A DNA stretch of 64,000 bases. It comes from Rhizobium vallis. Its GTDB lineage: Bacteria; Pseudomonadota; Alphaproteobacteria; Rhizobiales; Rhizobiaceae. This document shows, piece after piece, positions 55,439 through 64,000 of this stretch; the stretch's first letter is position 1, and the number at the start of each line of letters is the position of its first letter. The notes under the pieces were generated by a model. It was not told the origin of the DNA and did no database searches. It was given only the letters and a program-made list of their open reading frames with translations. The translations under genes were made by a program, and so were the position numbers. Location: positions 248,001-312,000 of the forward strand of contig NZ_ML133689.1 of NCBI RefSeq assembly GCF_003985155.1. The letters run 5' to 3'.

Positions 55439-56668
55439 ATGTCCGTCATGGATGCGTTTGATGTCACCAAGCCTCAGGCCGCGCGCGGCTCTGCCGGCGT
55501 CGAGAAGCCGTCGCTGATCGGCCTGTCCCGCGAAGAAATGGGAGCAGCGCTTCGTGAAAAGGGCGTCGCCGAAAAGCAGATCAAGATGCGCGTCTCCCAG
55601 CTCTGGAACTGGATCTATGTGCGCGGGGTTTCCGACTTCGATCACATGACGAATGTTGCCAAGGACATGCGCGAGATGCTGAAGCGGCATTTCACCATTG
55701 AGCGTCCCGAGATCGTCGAGGAACAGGTCTCCAACGACGGCACGCGCAAATGGCTGCTGCGCTTTCCCCCGCGGGGCGCAGGACGTCCTGTCGAGATCGA
55801 GGCGGTCTATATTCCGGAAGAGGGCCGCGGAACGCTCTGCATTTCCAGCCAGGTCGGCTGCACGCTGACCTGTTCCTTCTGTCATACCGGCACACAGCGC
55901 CTGGTGCGCAACCTGACGGCGGAAGAAATTCTCTCGCAGCTGCTGCTCGCCCGCGACCGGCTTGGTGACTTCCCGGACCGCGAAGCGCCGCAGGGCACGA
56001 TCATGCCTGCCGAAGGCCGCAAGGTCAGCAACATCGTGATGATGGGCATGGGTGAGCCGCTCTATAATTTCGACGCCGTCAAGCAGGCATTGCTGATCGC
56101 CACGGATGGTGATGGCCTGTCGCTCTCCAAGCGGCGCGTGACGCTTTCCACGTCAGGCGTGGTGCCGGAGATTTTCCGCACCGGCGAAGAGATCGGCGTC
56201 ATGCTGGCAATTTCGCTGCATGCGGTGCGCGACGACCTGCGCGACATCCTGGTGCCGATCAACAAGAAGTATCCGCTGAAGGAACTGATCGACGCCTGCA
56301 AGGCCTATCCAGGACTTTCGAACGCGCGGCGCATCACCTTCGAATATGTGATGCTGAAGGATGTCAACGACAGCCTCGAGGACGCCAAGGGGCTGATCAA
56401 GCTCTTGAAGGGCGTCCCGGCGAAAATCAACCTGATCCCGTTCAATCCCTGGCCCGGCACCAATTACCAGTGTTCGGACTGGGAGCAGATCGAGAAGTTT
56501 GCCGATTTCATCAATTCGGCAGGTTATGCTTCGCCGATCCGAACGCCGCGCGGCCGCGACATTCTTGCTGCCTGCGGCCAGCTGAAATCGGAATCCGAGC
56601 GCATGCGCAAAACCGAGCGCCTGGCCTTCGAAGCGATGATGATCGCCAATCACGGCGCCGACGACTGA
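55439..56668 (+). CDS. rlmN: Dual-specificity 23S rRNA/tRNA adenine C2-methyltransferase RlmN
   Basis: The 409-residue radical-SAM enzyme methylates A2503 of 23S rRNA and A37 of some tRNAs. It has [16 protein letters not shown], the SAM cluster [28 protein letters not shown] and the C-terminal GCxx-type [14 protein letters not shown] with the methyl-carrying cysteine. A 20-residue N-terminal extension precedes the family core. The upstream 248 bases contain only the IalB terminator. Confidence 0.96.
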   Translation: MSVMDAFDVTKPQAARGSAGVEKPSLIGLSREEMGAALREKGVAEKQIKMRVSQLWNWIYVRGVSDFDHMTNVAKDMREMLKRHFTIERPEIVEEQVSNDGTRKWLLRFPPRGAGRPVEIEAVYIPEEGRGTLCISSQVGCTLTCSFCHTGTQRLVRNLTAEEILSQLLLARDRLGDFPDREAPQGTIMPAEGRKVSNIVMMGMGEPLYNFDAVKQALLIATDGDGLSLSKRRVTLSTSGVVPEIFRTGEEIGVMLAISLHAVRDDLRDILVPINKKYPLKELIDACKAYPGLSNARRITFEYVMLKDVNDSLEDAKGLIKLLKGVPAKINLIPFNPWPGTNYQCSDWEQIEKFADFINSAGYASPIRTPRGRDILAACGQLKSESERMRKTERLAFEAMMIANHGADD

Positions 56669-56762
56669 TCAGCAAGTTTGATCCTCGCTACAATTCTCCT
56701 GCATTGATTTAAGCATGCGCTTTTTCTAATAGTGCGGCCAAAATCATTTGAGGAGGATGCCC

Positions 56763-57716
56763 ATGCGCCCGATTTTGCTCGCTCTTGCCGCCACTTTGGC
56801 CCTTTCCCTGCCTGCAAAGGCTGACAATGTGACGGTTGCCGTGACGGCGATCGTCGAGCATCCGGCGCTGGATGCGGCCCGCAAGGGCGTTCTCGATGTG
56901 CTGACGGCGGCCGGCTACAAAGAGGGCGAGAACCTGAAATTCGTGTTCGAGTCGGCCCAGGGCAATCCGGCCACCGCTGCCCAGATCGCCCGCCAGTTCG
57001 CCGGCGACGAGCCCAATGTCATCGTGCCGATCTCGACGCCATCGGCCCAGGCCGTCGTCTCCGCGGCGCGCGACATTCCTGTCGTCTTCACCGCAGTGTC
57101 CGACCCGCTCGGTGCCCAGCTCGTCAAGAACATGGACAAGCCCGGCGGCAATGTCACCGGCCTTTCCGACATGTCGCCGGTCGCCGAGCACCTGGCCCTG
57201 ATCAAGGAAATCCTGCCTGATGTGAAAACCATCGGCTATCTCTACAACTCAGGTGAGGCGAACTCGGTTTCGCTGCTCGCCGTGCTGAAGGCCGAGGCCC
57301 AGAAGGCCGGCCTGACGGTTGTGGAATCGGCCGCCACCAAATCCGCCGAGGTCCAGGGTGCGGCGCGCGCCCTCGTCGGCCGCGCCGATGCGATTTACAT
57401 CCCGACCGACAACACGATCATCTCCGCGCTCGAAGGCGCCGTTGCTGTAGCCGAAGAGAGCAAGCTGCCGCTCTTCACCGCCGATACCGATTCGGTTTCG
57501 CGCGGTTCGGTCGCTGCCCTCGGCTTCAACTATTACGATGTCGGCAAGCAGACCGGTGAGATCGTCGTACGCGTGCTGAAGGGTGAAAACCCGGGCGATA
57601 TCGCGGTCAAGACCGCCGCCGGCAGCGACCTCGTCGTCAACAAGGCTGCTGCGGCCAAGATGGGCGTCACCCTGCCTGAGAGCGTGCTTAAGCGCGCCAA
57701 CAAGGTCATCGAATAA
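56763..57716 (+). CDS. ABC transporter substrate-binding protein (ABC_sub_bind family)
   Basis: The 317-residue protein has a signal peptide (MRPILLALAATLALSLPAKA) and matches the ABC_sub_bind (TrpX-like) family: VTAIVEHPALDAARKGVLD, PIIVP-like VIVPISTPSAQAVVSA, DIPVVFTAVSDPLGAQLV and NVTGLSDMSPV. Such proteins bind small aromatic or other amino acids in some species; the ligand here is unknown. AGGAGG lies 6 bases before ATG 56763, deciding this start over TTG 56748 and ATG 56757. It heads a three-gene transporter operon. Confidence 0.92.
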   Translation: MRPILLALAATLALSLPAKADNVTVAVTAIVEHPALDAARKGVLDVLTAAGYKEGENLKFVFESAQGNPATAAQIARQFAGDEPNVIVPISTPSAQAVVSAARDIPVVFTAVSDPLGAQLVKNMDKPGGNVTGLSDMSPVAEHLALIKEILPDVKTIGYLYNSGEANSVSLLAVLKAEAQKAGLTVVESAATKSAEVQGAARALVGRADAIYIPTDNTIISALEGAVAVAEESKLPLFTADTDSVSRGSVAALGFNYYDVGKQTGEIVVRVLKGENPGDIAVKTAAGSDLVVNKAAAAKMGVTLPESVLKRANKVIE

Positions 57717-57745
57717 ACTGCCATAGTTCCATCGGCCTGTTCACA

Positions 57746-57779
57746 TTCAGCCGCTCCGGTTTGCACGGGGGCGGCTGAA
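57746..57779 (+). promoter_or_regulatory. Hairpin between binding-protein and permease genes
   Basis: TTCAGCCGC and GCGGCTGAA, 16 bases apart, form a perfect 9-bp stem in the 122-base gap. Such hairpins often protect the upstream mRNA and make binding protein more abundant than the membrane subunits. No T-run follows. Confidence 0.55.
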
Positions 57780-57838
57780 GTATTACAAGGCTGCGGTTTC
57801 GCGACGGGCGGAACGGAAACAAAAAGGGGCTGAAAGCC

Positions 57839-58717
57839 TTGAGCCAAATCGCATTCTGGGGAGCCGTCGAGCTCGGCCTGGTCTATTCCTTCGTCGCTCT
57901 CGGCGTCTATCTCGCTTTCCGCGTCCTCGATTTTCCTGATCTGACGGTGGACGGCTCCTTTCCGCTCGGTGCGGCGGTAACCGCGGTGCTGATTATTGCC
58001 GGCGTCAATGCATGGCTCGCGGCGCTGATCGCCATGGCGGCGGGTGCCGGCGCGGGCATGGTGACGGCGCTGCTCAACGTGCGCTTCAAGATCCTCAACC
58101 TGCTCGCCTCGATCCTGACGATGATTGCGCTCTTTTCCGTCAATCTAAGGGTGATGGGCAAACCCAACGTCGCGCTCATCAACGCCGATACGATGATCAG
58201 CCCGTTCTTCGGCCATGGCCTTCGTGATTTCTATGTGCGACCACTCTTCGTCGGCGTGCTTGTGGTCGTTGCCCTCATCCTGGTCTGGCGCTTTCTCGAA
58301 AGCGATGCCGGGCTTGCCATGCGGGCGACCGGCGCCAATGCCAGAATGGCCCGGGCGCAAGGCGTCGATACCAGCCGGCAGATCTACCTCGGCATGGCGA
58401 TCTCCAATGCGCTGGTGGCGCTCGGCGGCGCATTGTTTGCCCAGACGAATGGCTTTGCCGACGTCACCTCGGGCGTCGGTACGATCGTCGTGGGGCTTGC
58501 CGCCGTCATCATCGGCGAGACGCTGCTGGGGCGCCGGGGACTGCTGATGGCGTTGATCGGCTGTGTGCTCGGCTCGATCCTCTATCGCATCGCCATCCAA
58601 CTGGCGCTTTCGAGTGACGTCATCGGCTTGCAGGCCTCCGACCTCAATTTCGTTACGGCGGTGTTGGTGACCGTGGCACTCATCCTTCCCCGTCTTCGCC
58701 GAGGTGCCGCATCATGA
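57839..58717 (+). CDS. ABC transporter permease (branched-chain type)
   Basis: The 292-residue permease has about eight spans and the LivH-like pattern LVYSFVALGVYLAFRVLDFPDLTVDGSF. It also has GLAMRATGANARMARAQGVD in the EAA position and GVGTIVVGLAAVIIGETLLG. The start is TTG 57839 (LSQIAFWGAVELGL); AGGGG precedes it, and no ATG fits. It overlaps the ATPase gene start by 4 bases. Confidence 0.92.
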   Translation: MSQIAFWGAVELGLVYSFVALGVYLAFRVLDFPDLTVDGSFPLGAAVTAVLIIAGVNAWLAALIAMAAGAGAGMVTALLNVRFKILNLLASILTMIALFSVNLRVMGKPNVALINADTMISPFFGHGLRDFYVRPLFVGVLVVVALILVWRFLESDAGLAMRATGANARMARAQGVDTSRQIYLGMAISNALVALGGALFAQTNGFADVTSGVGTIVVGLAAVIIGETLLGRRGLLMALIGCVLGSILYRIAIQLALSSDVIGLQASDLNFVTAVLVTVALILPRLRRGAAS

Positions 58718-59508
58718 TCAGCGTCAAGGACATCAAGGTCGTTTTCGGTCGTGGCACGCCGCTGCAGAAGCAGGCGCTCAACGGCGTCAACCTGACCATC
58801 GAGCAGGGTTCCTTCGTCACCGTCATCGGCTCCAACGGCGCCGGCAAATCGACGCTGCTCGGCGTGCTTGCCGGCGACGTCATTCCGAGCGAAGGGCAGG
58901 TGCTGATCGGCAAGAACGAGGTGACGCGCAAGTCGACGGCGGCGCGCGCCGGTCTGGTTGCGCGCGTCTTCCAGGATCCGCTGACGGGAAGCTGTGGCTC
59001 ATTGTCGATCGAGGAAAACCTCGCTCTCGCTGCGCGGCGCGGCGAAAAGCGCGGGCTTGCGCCGGCGCTCGCTGGTAAGAGGCGCGACTATTTCAGGGAG
59101 CGGATTGCCGAACTCAATCTCGGGCTGGAAAACCGGCTGAAGGACCGGATGGATCTGCTCTCCGGTGGGCAGCGGCAGGCCGTCTCGCTCGTCATGGCAA
59201 CACTCGCCGGCTCGGAAGTGCTGCTGCTCGACGAACATACGGCGGCACTCGACCCCGGTATGGCCGAGTTCGTGATGAACCTCACGCAGAAGATTGTCGC
59301 TGAGCGCAAGCTGACGACGATGATGGTGACGCACTCCATGCGCCAGGCGCTGGATTACGGCCATCGCACGATCATGCTGCACGGCGGCGAGATCGTTCTC
59401 GACGTGGCAGGCGACAACAGGAAGAACCTGCAGGTCGAAGACCTGATCGCCATGTTCCGCAAGATGCGCGGCCAGACGCTCGATGACGATGCTTTGCTGA
59501 TTGGCTGA
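58714..59508 (+). CDS. ABC transporter ATPase of the same importer
   Basis: The 264-residue ATPase has Walker A IGSNGAGKSTLLGVL, Q-loop RVFQDPLTG, signature DLLSGGQRQAVSLVM, Walker B LLLDEHTAALDP and switch MMVTHSM. The D-loop region reads DEHTAALD, where most families have DEPT. Its ATG overlaps the permease stop codon (ATGA). With the binding protein and permease it forms a complete importer. Confidence 0.93.
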   Translation: MISVKDIKVVFGRGTPLQKQALNGVNLTIEQGSFVTVIGSNGAGKSTLLGVLAGDVIPSEGQVLIGKNEVTRKSTAARAGLVARVFQDPLTGSCGSLSIEENLALAARRGEKRGLAPALAGKRRDYFRERIAELNLGLENRLKDRMDLLSGGQRQAVSLVMATLAGSEVLLLDEHTAALDPGMAEFVMNLTQKIVAERKLTTMMVTHSMRQALDYGHRTIMLHGGEIVLDVAGDNRKNLQVEDLIAMFRKMRGQTLDDDALLIG

Positions 59509-59542
59509 GCCAAAAGCGTGCTTATCGGCTGGCCGAAGCGGA

Positions 59543-60184
59543 TTATTTTGCCTGGGTGAGCAGGATCTTGGCTGCGAAGATCGAGAAGACGCCGGCAAAG
59601 GTATAGTCCATGCCGCGCAGCACCTTCTTGTTGTTCTGCAGCCAGGCGGTGAGCCAATCGGCGGCAAAGATTACGCTGGCATTGACGGGCATGCCGATCA
59701 GGATGAAGCAAAGCCCAAGGAAAAGCAGCTTCTGCGTGACGGCGGGATCGCCGGCGCTGACGAATTGCGGCAGGAAGGTCATGAAGAAGATGATGACCTT
59801 CGGGTTCAGAAGATTGACCCAGAAGCCCGACGAGATGTTGGCAAGTGCTGAGCCCTTCTGCGTCTCGGTCTTGGCGACGGTGAGCTTCGAGCCGAAGCGG
59901 ATCGCCTGCATCGCCAGCCAGAACAGATAGGCCGCGCCGCCGGTCTTCAGCATGAGAAAGGCTGTCGGCGAAGCAGTGATCAGCGCCGAAATGCCGAAGG
60001 CGACCAGCATGGTGTGGACGACGATGCCGAGGCTGGTGCCGACGACAACGAAGAGAGCCGCCTTCTTGCCCTGGGCCAGCGCGCGGCTGATCGACAGCGT
60101 CATGTCGGGGCCTGGGGTCGCCGCAAGCAGGAGCGTCGCGGCGGCAAAGGCGAGAAGGGTCGGCAGACTGGGCAGGAAATCCAT
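59543..60184 (-). CDS. LysE/RhtB-family amino-acid exporter
   Basis: The 213-residue protein has six membrane spans and the RhtB motif AATLLLAATPGPDMTLSISRAL followed by GKKAALFVVVGTSLGIVVHT and NPKVIIFFMTFLPQFV. Members export amino acids or related metabolites. ATG 60182-60184 is used. It is convergent with the ABC importer operon. Confidence 0.93.
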   Translation of the reverse strand: MDFLPSLPTLLAFAAATLLLAATPGPDMTLSISRALAQGKKAALFVVVGTSLGIVVHTMLVAFGISALITASPTAFLMLKTGGAAYLFWLAMQAIRFGSKLTVAKTETQKGSALANISSGFWVNLLNPKVIIFFMTFLPQFVSAGDPAVTQKLLFLGLCFILIGMPVNASVIFAADWLTAWLQNNKKVLRGMDYTFAGVFSIFAAKILLTQAK

Positions 60185-60268
60185 GGCACACTCGGAAAGC
60201 CGGAAAGACCTGACGATCTCTTACCCGGCTTTCAGAAAATTACCAATCAAACCTGCTGATGGCGCCGA

Positions 60269-61120
60269 TCACTTCTGTTCCAGGAAAGCCTTGAACTTGT
60301 CGGCATAGTCCTTGTGCCAGCGCGACAGCGGGGGACGGTTCTCGATGATGTCGCCGGCTGCCCAGGCCATGCGGCGTTCGTCGACCGGGCGGGCAACGTC
60401 GTTGTCGGGGCAGAGGATGTAGAAATCGCCGCGTTCGAGGCTTTCGACCATGAAATCGACGGTCTGCTCCGGCGTCCAGGCTGCTGCCGGCTTTTCCACG
60501 CGCTCGCCCTTGGTGAGGCCGGTGAAAACGAAGCCTGGGATGAGGAGATGCGCCGAGATCTTTGCGCCAGCAGTATTGCGCAGCTCGTGCTCCAACGCCT
60601 CGGTGAAAACCTTCACGCCTGATTTTGAGATGTTGTAGGCGGGGTTGCCGGGCGGGGTGGTGATGCCCTGCTTTGAGCCGGTGTTGATGATGAGGCCGGG
60701 CTCGCCATGCGACAGCATCTTCGGGCCGAAGGTGCGCGTGCCGTTGATGACACCCATTAGGTTGACGGCGAAGATATGATCCCAGTTCGTCTGCGGGCTG
60801 AAGATCGAGGTTTCCGGGCCGATGCCGGCATTGTTCATCAGCACATGCACGCGGCCGAAACGCTGGAGCACGGCACGTTCGAGCGCCTCCAGGGAGTCCC
60901 GGCTGGCGACATCGGTTTCCACCGCCATCACATCTTCCTCGCCGGCAATTGCCTTGAGTTCTTCGGCGGCATTGGCCAGCCGATCGCCGCCGAGATCGGC
61001 GATGACGACGCTCATGCCGGCCTTGGCAAAGTGTTTTGCCGCGGCAAAGCCGATACCGGAAGCGCCGCCGGTGATGACGGCAACATTGGACTTCTTGAAA
61101 ATGTCTTGAATATTCGTCAC
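60269..61120 (-). CDS. Short-chain dehydrogenase/reductase
   Basis: The 283-residue protein is a classical SDR: cofactor TGGASGIG (about residue 18), NNAG (about 95) and the active-site Ser in INTGSKQG with NPAYNISKSGVK (Tyr-x-x-x-Lys). The aspartate in VIADLGGD suggests NAD preference. The start is GTG 61118-61120 with GAGGAGAGG at 7 bases. An operator-like palindrome lies about 20 bases further upstream. The substrate is unknown. Confidence 0.93.
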   Translation of the reverse strand: MTNIQDIFKKSNVAVITGGASGIGFAAAKHFAKAGMSVVIADLGGDRLANAAEELKAIAGEEDVMAVETDVASRDSLEALERAVLQRFGRVHVLMNNAGIGPETSIFSPQTNWDHIFAVNLMGVINGTRTFGPKMLSHGEPGLIINTGSKQGITTPPGNPAYNISKSGVKVFTEALEHELRNTAGAKISAHLLIPGFVFTGLTKGERVEKPAAAWTPEQTVDFMVESLERGDFYILCPDNDVARPVDERRMAWAAGDIIENRPPLSRWHKDYADKFKAFLEQK

Positions 61121-61138
61121 GGGCTGCCTCTCCTCGGA

Positions 61139-61160
61139 GCATTGTTCGGACAATGCCGAA
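61139..61160. promoter_or_regulatory. Operator-like overlapping palindromes upstream of SDR gene
   Basis: GCATTGT-tcgg-ACAATGC (61139-61156) and the overlapping TTCGG-acaatg-CCGAA (61145-61160) are both exact inverted repeats. They lie between the SDR gene and parD, about 20 bases upstream of the SDR start. Such sites are typical of TetR-type repressors, but no regulator gene is adjacent. Confidence 0.5.
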
Positions 61161-61205
61161 TATGGTAGTTTCGAAATGCAAGTCAAACCTGCGAGGTACC
61201 CGCAC

Positions 61206-61451
61206 GTGGCCAAGGTCGTATCCGTCAGAATCGATGACCACATGGAGGAATTTATCGGCAATCAGCTCGATCAGGGAGCCTATGGCTCCGCAGACGAGGT
61301 GATTGACGCCGGCTTGAGGCTTCTTCAGCGCGAGGCAGAGCTTGCGGCAATCGAGGCAGCCATTATCGACGGTGAGAAATCCGGCAAGCCACGGCCTTTT
61401 GATTTTGATGCTTTTATCGAGGGAAAGCGAGCGCGACACGCCCGCCGATGA
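61206..61451 (+). CDS. parD: ParD-family antitoxin
   Basis: The 81-residue protein has a ribbon-helix-helix N-terminus (VAKVVSVRIDDHMEEFIGNQ) and the ParD pattern GAYGSADEVIDAGLRLLQR. The C-terminal tail ([17 protein letters not shown]) is the toxin-binding part. I set the start at GTG 61206, which has GAGGT at about 9 bases; ATG 61176 is possible. Its stop codon overlaps the parE start by 4 bases. It is likely autoregulated, which is typical of the family. Confidence 0.87.
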   Translation: MAKVVSVRIDDHMEEFIGNQLDQGAYGSADEVIDAGLRLLQREAELAAIEAAIIDGEKSGKPRPFDFDAFIEGKRARHARR

Positions 61452-61738
61452 AAGCGCTTCTTCTCTCGCCAGCTGCTGTCGACGATATCGACAGGATTTA
61501 TGACTATACCGAAGAGAAATGGGGCCAAGGTCAAGCCGAGGACTATATCTTTGCGCTTCGGGATGACTGCGGGGCGCTTGCAGCACAGACAAAGCGAGGC
61601 CGCAAAATCATGGGATTGAGGAGCGGCTACACCGCCCTGGCGTTTCGCTCGCATTTCGTCATTTACACTGAGACCGAAGATGTGTTGACGATTGTTCGCA
61701 TCCTGCATCGGCGTATGAATATCGCGGCCCATCTCTAA
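61448..61738 (+). CDS. parE: ParE/RelE-superfamily toxin
   Basis: The 96-residue protein has the family core [29 protein letters not shown] (split cores [13 protein letters not shown] and QAEDYIFAL), [20 protein letters not shown] and the C-terminal VRILHRRMN. ParE toxins poison DNA gyrase; RelE toxins cut mRNA. Basic C-terminal residues are present, and the fold alone does not decide the target, though pairing with ParD favours gyrase. Confidence 0.88.
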   Translation: MKALLLSPAAVDDIDRIYDYTEEKWGQGQAEDYIFALRDDCGALAAQTKRGRKIMGLRSGYTALAFRSHFVIYTETEDVLTIVRILHRRMNIAAHL

Positions 61739-61842
61739 ACCGGGCTTGTGGTGTCTGGCTTGCCCTTGCGTCACGCGTCAATCTCGCTAAAAGTGCCGCG
61801 ACACCGGGTTTTCGCCGGCCTTTATGTAACGGACTCATCACC

Positions 61843-63066
61843 ATGGCATCATACAAAGACGTGAAGAAAGTCGTGCTCGCCTATTCCGGTGGCCTCGACA
61901 CCTCGATCATCCTGAAGTGGCTGCAGACGGAACTCGGCGCCGAAGTCGTCACCTTCACCGCCGATCTCGGCCAGGGCGAAGAGCTGGAGCCGGCGCGCAA
62001 GAAGGCCGAGATGCTCGGCATCAAGGAGATCTATATCGAGGACGTGCGCGAGGAATTCGTGCGCGATTTCGTCTTCCCGATGTTCCGCGCCAATGCCGTC
62101 TACGAAGGTGTCTACCTGCTTGGCACGTCGATCGCCCGTCCGCTGATTTCGAAACACCTCATCGATATTGCCCGGAAGACTGGTGCCGATGCGATCGCCC
62201 ACGGCGCGACCGGCAAGGGCAACGACCAGGTCCGTTTCGAACTCTCCGCCTATGCCCTGAACCCGGATATCAAGATCATTGCGCCGTGGCGTGATTGGTC
62301 CTTCAAGAGCCGCACCGATCTGCTCGCCTTCGCCGAGCAGCATCAGATCCCGGTTGCCAAGGACAAAAAGGGCGAGGCTCCCTTCTCCGTCGACGCCAAC
62401 CTGCTGCACTCCTCTTCTGAGGGCAAGGTTCTGGAAGATCCGGCGCAGGAAGCTCCGGAATATGTGCATATGCGCACGATCTCGCCGGAAGCAGCCCCTG
62501 ACAAGGCGACAACAATCAAGGTCGGCTTCCGCAAGGGCGATGCCGTGTCGATCAACGGTGTCGAGATGTCTCCGGCGACGCTGCTCGCAACGCTCAACAA
62601 TTACGGCCGCGACAACGGCATCGGCCGCCTCGATCTCGTCGAGAACCGTTTCGTCGGTATGAAGTCGCGCGGCGTCTACGAAACGCCCGGCGGCACGATC
62701 CTGCTCTCGGCGCACCGCGCCATCGAATCGATCACCCTCGACCGTGGTGCTGCCCATCTCAAGGACGAGATCATGCCGCGTTACGCCGAGCTGATCTATT
62801 ACGGCTTCTGGTTCTCTCCGGAGCGCGAGATGCTGCAGGCACTGATCGACAAGAGCCAGGAGCATGTGGAAGGCGAAGTGACGCTGAAGCTCTACAAGGG
62901 CAATGTCATGGTCATCGGCCGCGAGAGCGAAAAGTCGCTCTATTCCGACAAGCTCGTCACGTTCGAGGACGATCAGGGCGCCTACGACCAGAAGGACGCG
63001 GCCGGCTTCATCAAGCTCAACGCGCTGCGCCTGCGCACGCTCGGCAAGCGTAACCTCGCGAAGTAA
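61843..63066 (+). CDS. argG: Argininosuccinate synthase
   Basis: The 407-residue enzyme joins citrulline and aspartate using ATP in arginine synthesis. Marks are the P-loop [53 protein letters not shown] and the DNLLHSS-like [20 protein letters not shown] 61843 ([17 protein letters not shown]) is the canonical start. A terminator follows. Confidence 0.98.
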   Translation: MASYKDVKKVVLAYSGGLDTSIILKWLQTELGAEVVTFTADLGQGEELEPARKKAEMLGIKEIYIEDVREEFVRDFVFPMFRANAVYEGVYLLGTSIARPLISKHLIDIARKTGADAIAHGATGKGNDQVRFELSAYALNPDIKIIAPWRDWSFKSRTDLLAFAEQHQIPVAKDKKGEAPFSVDANLLHSSSEGKVLEDPAQEAPEYVHMRTISPEAAPDKATTIKVGFRKGDAVSINGVEMSPATLLATLNNYGRDNGIGRLDLVENRFVGMKSRGVYETPGGTILLSAHRAIESITLDRGAAHLKDEIMPRYAELIYYGFWFSPEREMLQALIDKSQEHVEGEVTLKLYKGNVMVIGRESEKSLYSDKLVTFEDDQGAYDQKDAAGFIKLNALRLRTLGKRNLAK

Positions 63067-63092
63067 TCTTGCTTCGCCTTTGAACGGATATG

Positions 63093-63125
63093 AGCCCGCC
63101 GGCATTTGTGCCGTGCGGGCTTTTT
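63093..63125 (+). terminator. Rho-independent terminator of argG
   Basis: AGCCCGCCGGCA, TTTG loop, TGCCGTGCGGGCT with one internal mismatch, then TTTTT. It lies 26 bases after the stop codon. Confidence 0.9.
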
Positions 63126-63204
63126 CGTGGGCTGAGAATGTCAGCATAAATGCGTCGCCAGCGCTGGCTGACCAGGTCGGCTGACGCCGAAGAACGGACG
63201 CAGC

Positions 63205-64000
63205 TTACGACAGGGCGAAGATTCTTACCTCTCTCCCGATGCCTTGAAGCTCCTCCATCCGGGAGTCCGATGAAATGCCGCTGTCGCGTAGGATATCTGA
63301 AACTCGGGCATCCCCGACAATCGCCTCCGTCGTCATGATCACATTGGGATCGGCAAGGCCCTGGACGCGGGAGGCGATGTTGACGGTCTGGCCAAAGTAG
63401 TCCTGCCGGTCGTTCAGGTTGACCGCGAGGCATGGCCCCTCATGGATGCCGATCTTCAGGAGAAGATCGTCGCTACCGTGTTCGGCATTCAGTCGGAGCA
63501 TCGCTTGGCGCATCCGCAGCGCGGCCGCCACGGCGCGGTCCGGGCTCGGAAAGGTCGCCATGACCGCATCGCCTATGGTCTTGACGACCGCACCGGCCTC
63601 GGTCGCAACAATCTCGTGAAGAACCCTGAAATGTGCTCTCACCAGATCGAAAGCGGCAAGATCTCCGACGCGCTCGTAAAGAGCCGTCGAGCCCCTCAAG
63701 TCAGTGAAGAGGAACGTCAGGCTTGTGATCTTGAGGCGCTGGTCGACGTCGAGAGTGTCAGTCCGATAGATGTCCCGGAAACTCTGGTTCGTCAGCAGCC
63801 GCTTGGCCGTCAGAAAAGCCCGTCTGCGGCCCAGCAGGTCATGCAGCTCATCTCCTGCGATGCAAACATTCGGCACAACTCTACGATCTGTGTGATTTTC
63901 GAGGGTGAGCCGCAGCAAACCGGGGCGCAGCGTCAGCGTTTCGTTCAGCGCATGCGTGCGGCTGATGACCATCGAGAGGTTCTGACGCTCGCTGGTCGGC
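63205..64000 (-). CDS. Class III adenylate/guanylate cyclase, N-terminus cut by window edge
   Basis: The visible C-terminal part is a class III cyclase domain: TFLFTDLRGSTALYERVGD with the first metal-binding Asp, VVKTIGDAVMATFPSPDRAV with the second, and LLKIGIHEGPCLAV followed by GQTVNIASRVQGLADP. The frame is open through base 64000 (PTSERQNLS just before the first in-window methionine), so the true start is beyond the window. Upstream residues (TLRPGLLRLTLENHTDRR) look like the DUF5939-type N-terminal region common to rhizobial cyclases. Whether it makes cAMP or cGMP cannot be decided here. Confidence 0.9.
   Translation of the reverse strand, partial: PTSERQNLSMVISRTHALNETLTLRPGLLRLTLENHTDRRVVPNVCIAGDELHDLLGRRRAFLTAKRLLTNQSFRDIYRTDTLDVDQRLKITSLTFLFTDLRGSTALYERVGDLAAFDLVRAHFRVLHEIVATEAGAVVKTIGDAVMATFPSPDRAVAAALRMRQAMLRLNAEHGSDDLLLKIGIHEGPCLAVNLNDRQDYFGQTVNIASRVQGLADPNVIMTTEAIVGDARVSDILRDSGISSDSRMEELQGIGREVRIFALS

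Overview
The window looks like chromosome from a fast-growing Rhizobium, most likely of the R. leguminosarum / R. etli group. This is inferred from high GC, dense rhizobial-type gene order (ffh to rplS, ccmABCDG beside acnA, the tesA/ybbA/ybbP block), UPF0314, DUF2794 and IalB-family proteins, and recurring GC-rich intergenic palindromes. Most genes are conserved housekeeping functions. I see no prophage, insertion sequence, CRISPR array or rRNA operon.

Layout. 1-9 kb is the accessory-like part: a partial M81 metallopeptidase, an ABC exporter whose ATPase motifs are all degenerate, a frameshifted GH144-type glucoamylase, a CBS-BON gene plus phosphoketolase behind an FNR/FixK-type box, and a lower-GC islet with a trypsin-like peptidase next to tRNA-Gly(GCC). 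9-24 kb holds a prolyl-tRNA editing protein, a thioredoxin-TPR protein, Lon-N and Trm112 proteins, a UbiH-type hydroxylase, acyl-CoA thioesterase, glnK-amtB behind a sigma-54 promoter, ftsK, lolA, xthA, an OmpR-type regulator, an L,D-transpeptidase and an aldo/keto reductase. 24-33 kb, mostly on the minus strand, carries leuC, an amino-acid ABC transporter lacking its ATPase, and the series ffh - chorismate mutase - rpsP - rimM - trmD - rplS.

33-45 kb has dapF-mtaB-ftsY-yciB-UPF0314 on the plus strand, then the cytochrome c maturation genes ccmA, ccmB, ccmC, ccmD and ccmG on the minus strand, and acnA. 45-56 kb has DUF1223, DUF2794, a GNAT acetyltransferase, a Bax-inhibitor-1 protein with a probable ybhL leader RNA, the ybbA-ybbP exporter divergent from a TesA-like esterase, an RNA cyclic phosphodiesterase overlapping a phosphatase tail to tail, pterin dehydratase, an ECF sigma factor, IalB and rlmN. 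56-64 kb has a complete ABC importer, a LysE exporter, a short-chain dehydrogenase, a ParDE toxin-antitoxin pair, argG and a partial class III nucleotide cyclase.

The most unusual signals are three copies of a paired inverted-arm repeat, one of which lies in frame inside ftsY; the ABC exporter that has lost every catalytic ATPase motif; the FNR-type operator in front of the CBS-phosphoketolase pair; and an apparent small RNA or attenuated leader upstream of ffh. Functions come from motif recognition by eye; no database search was possible.
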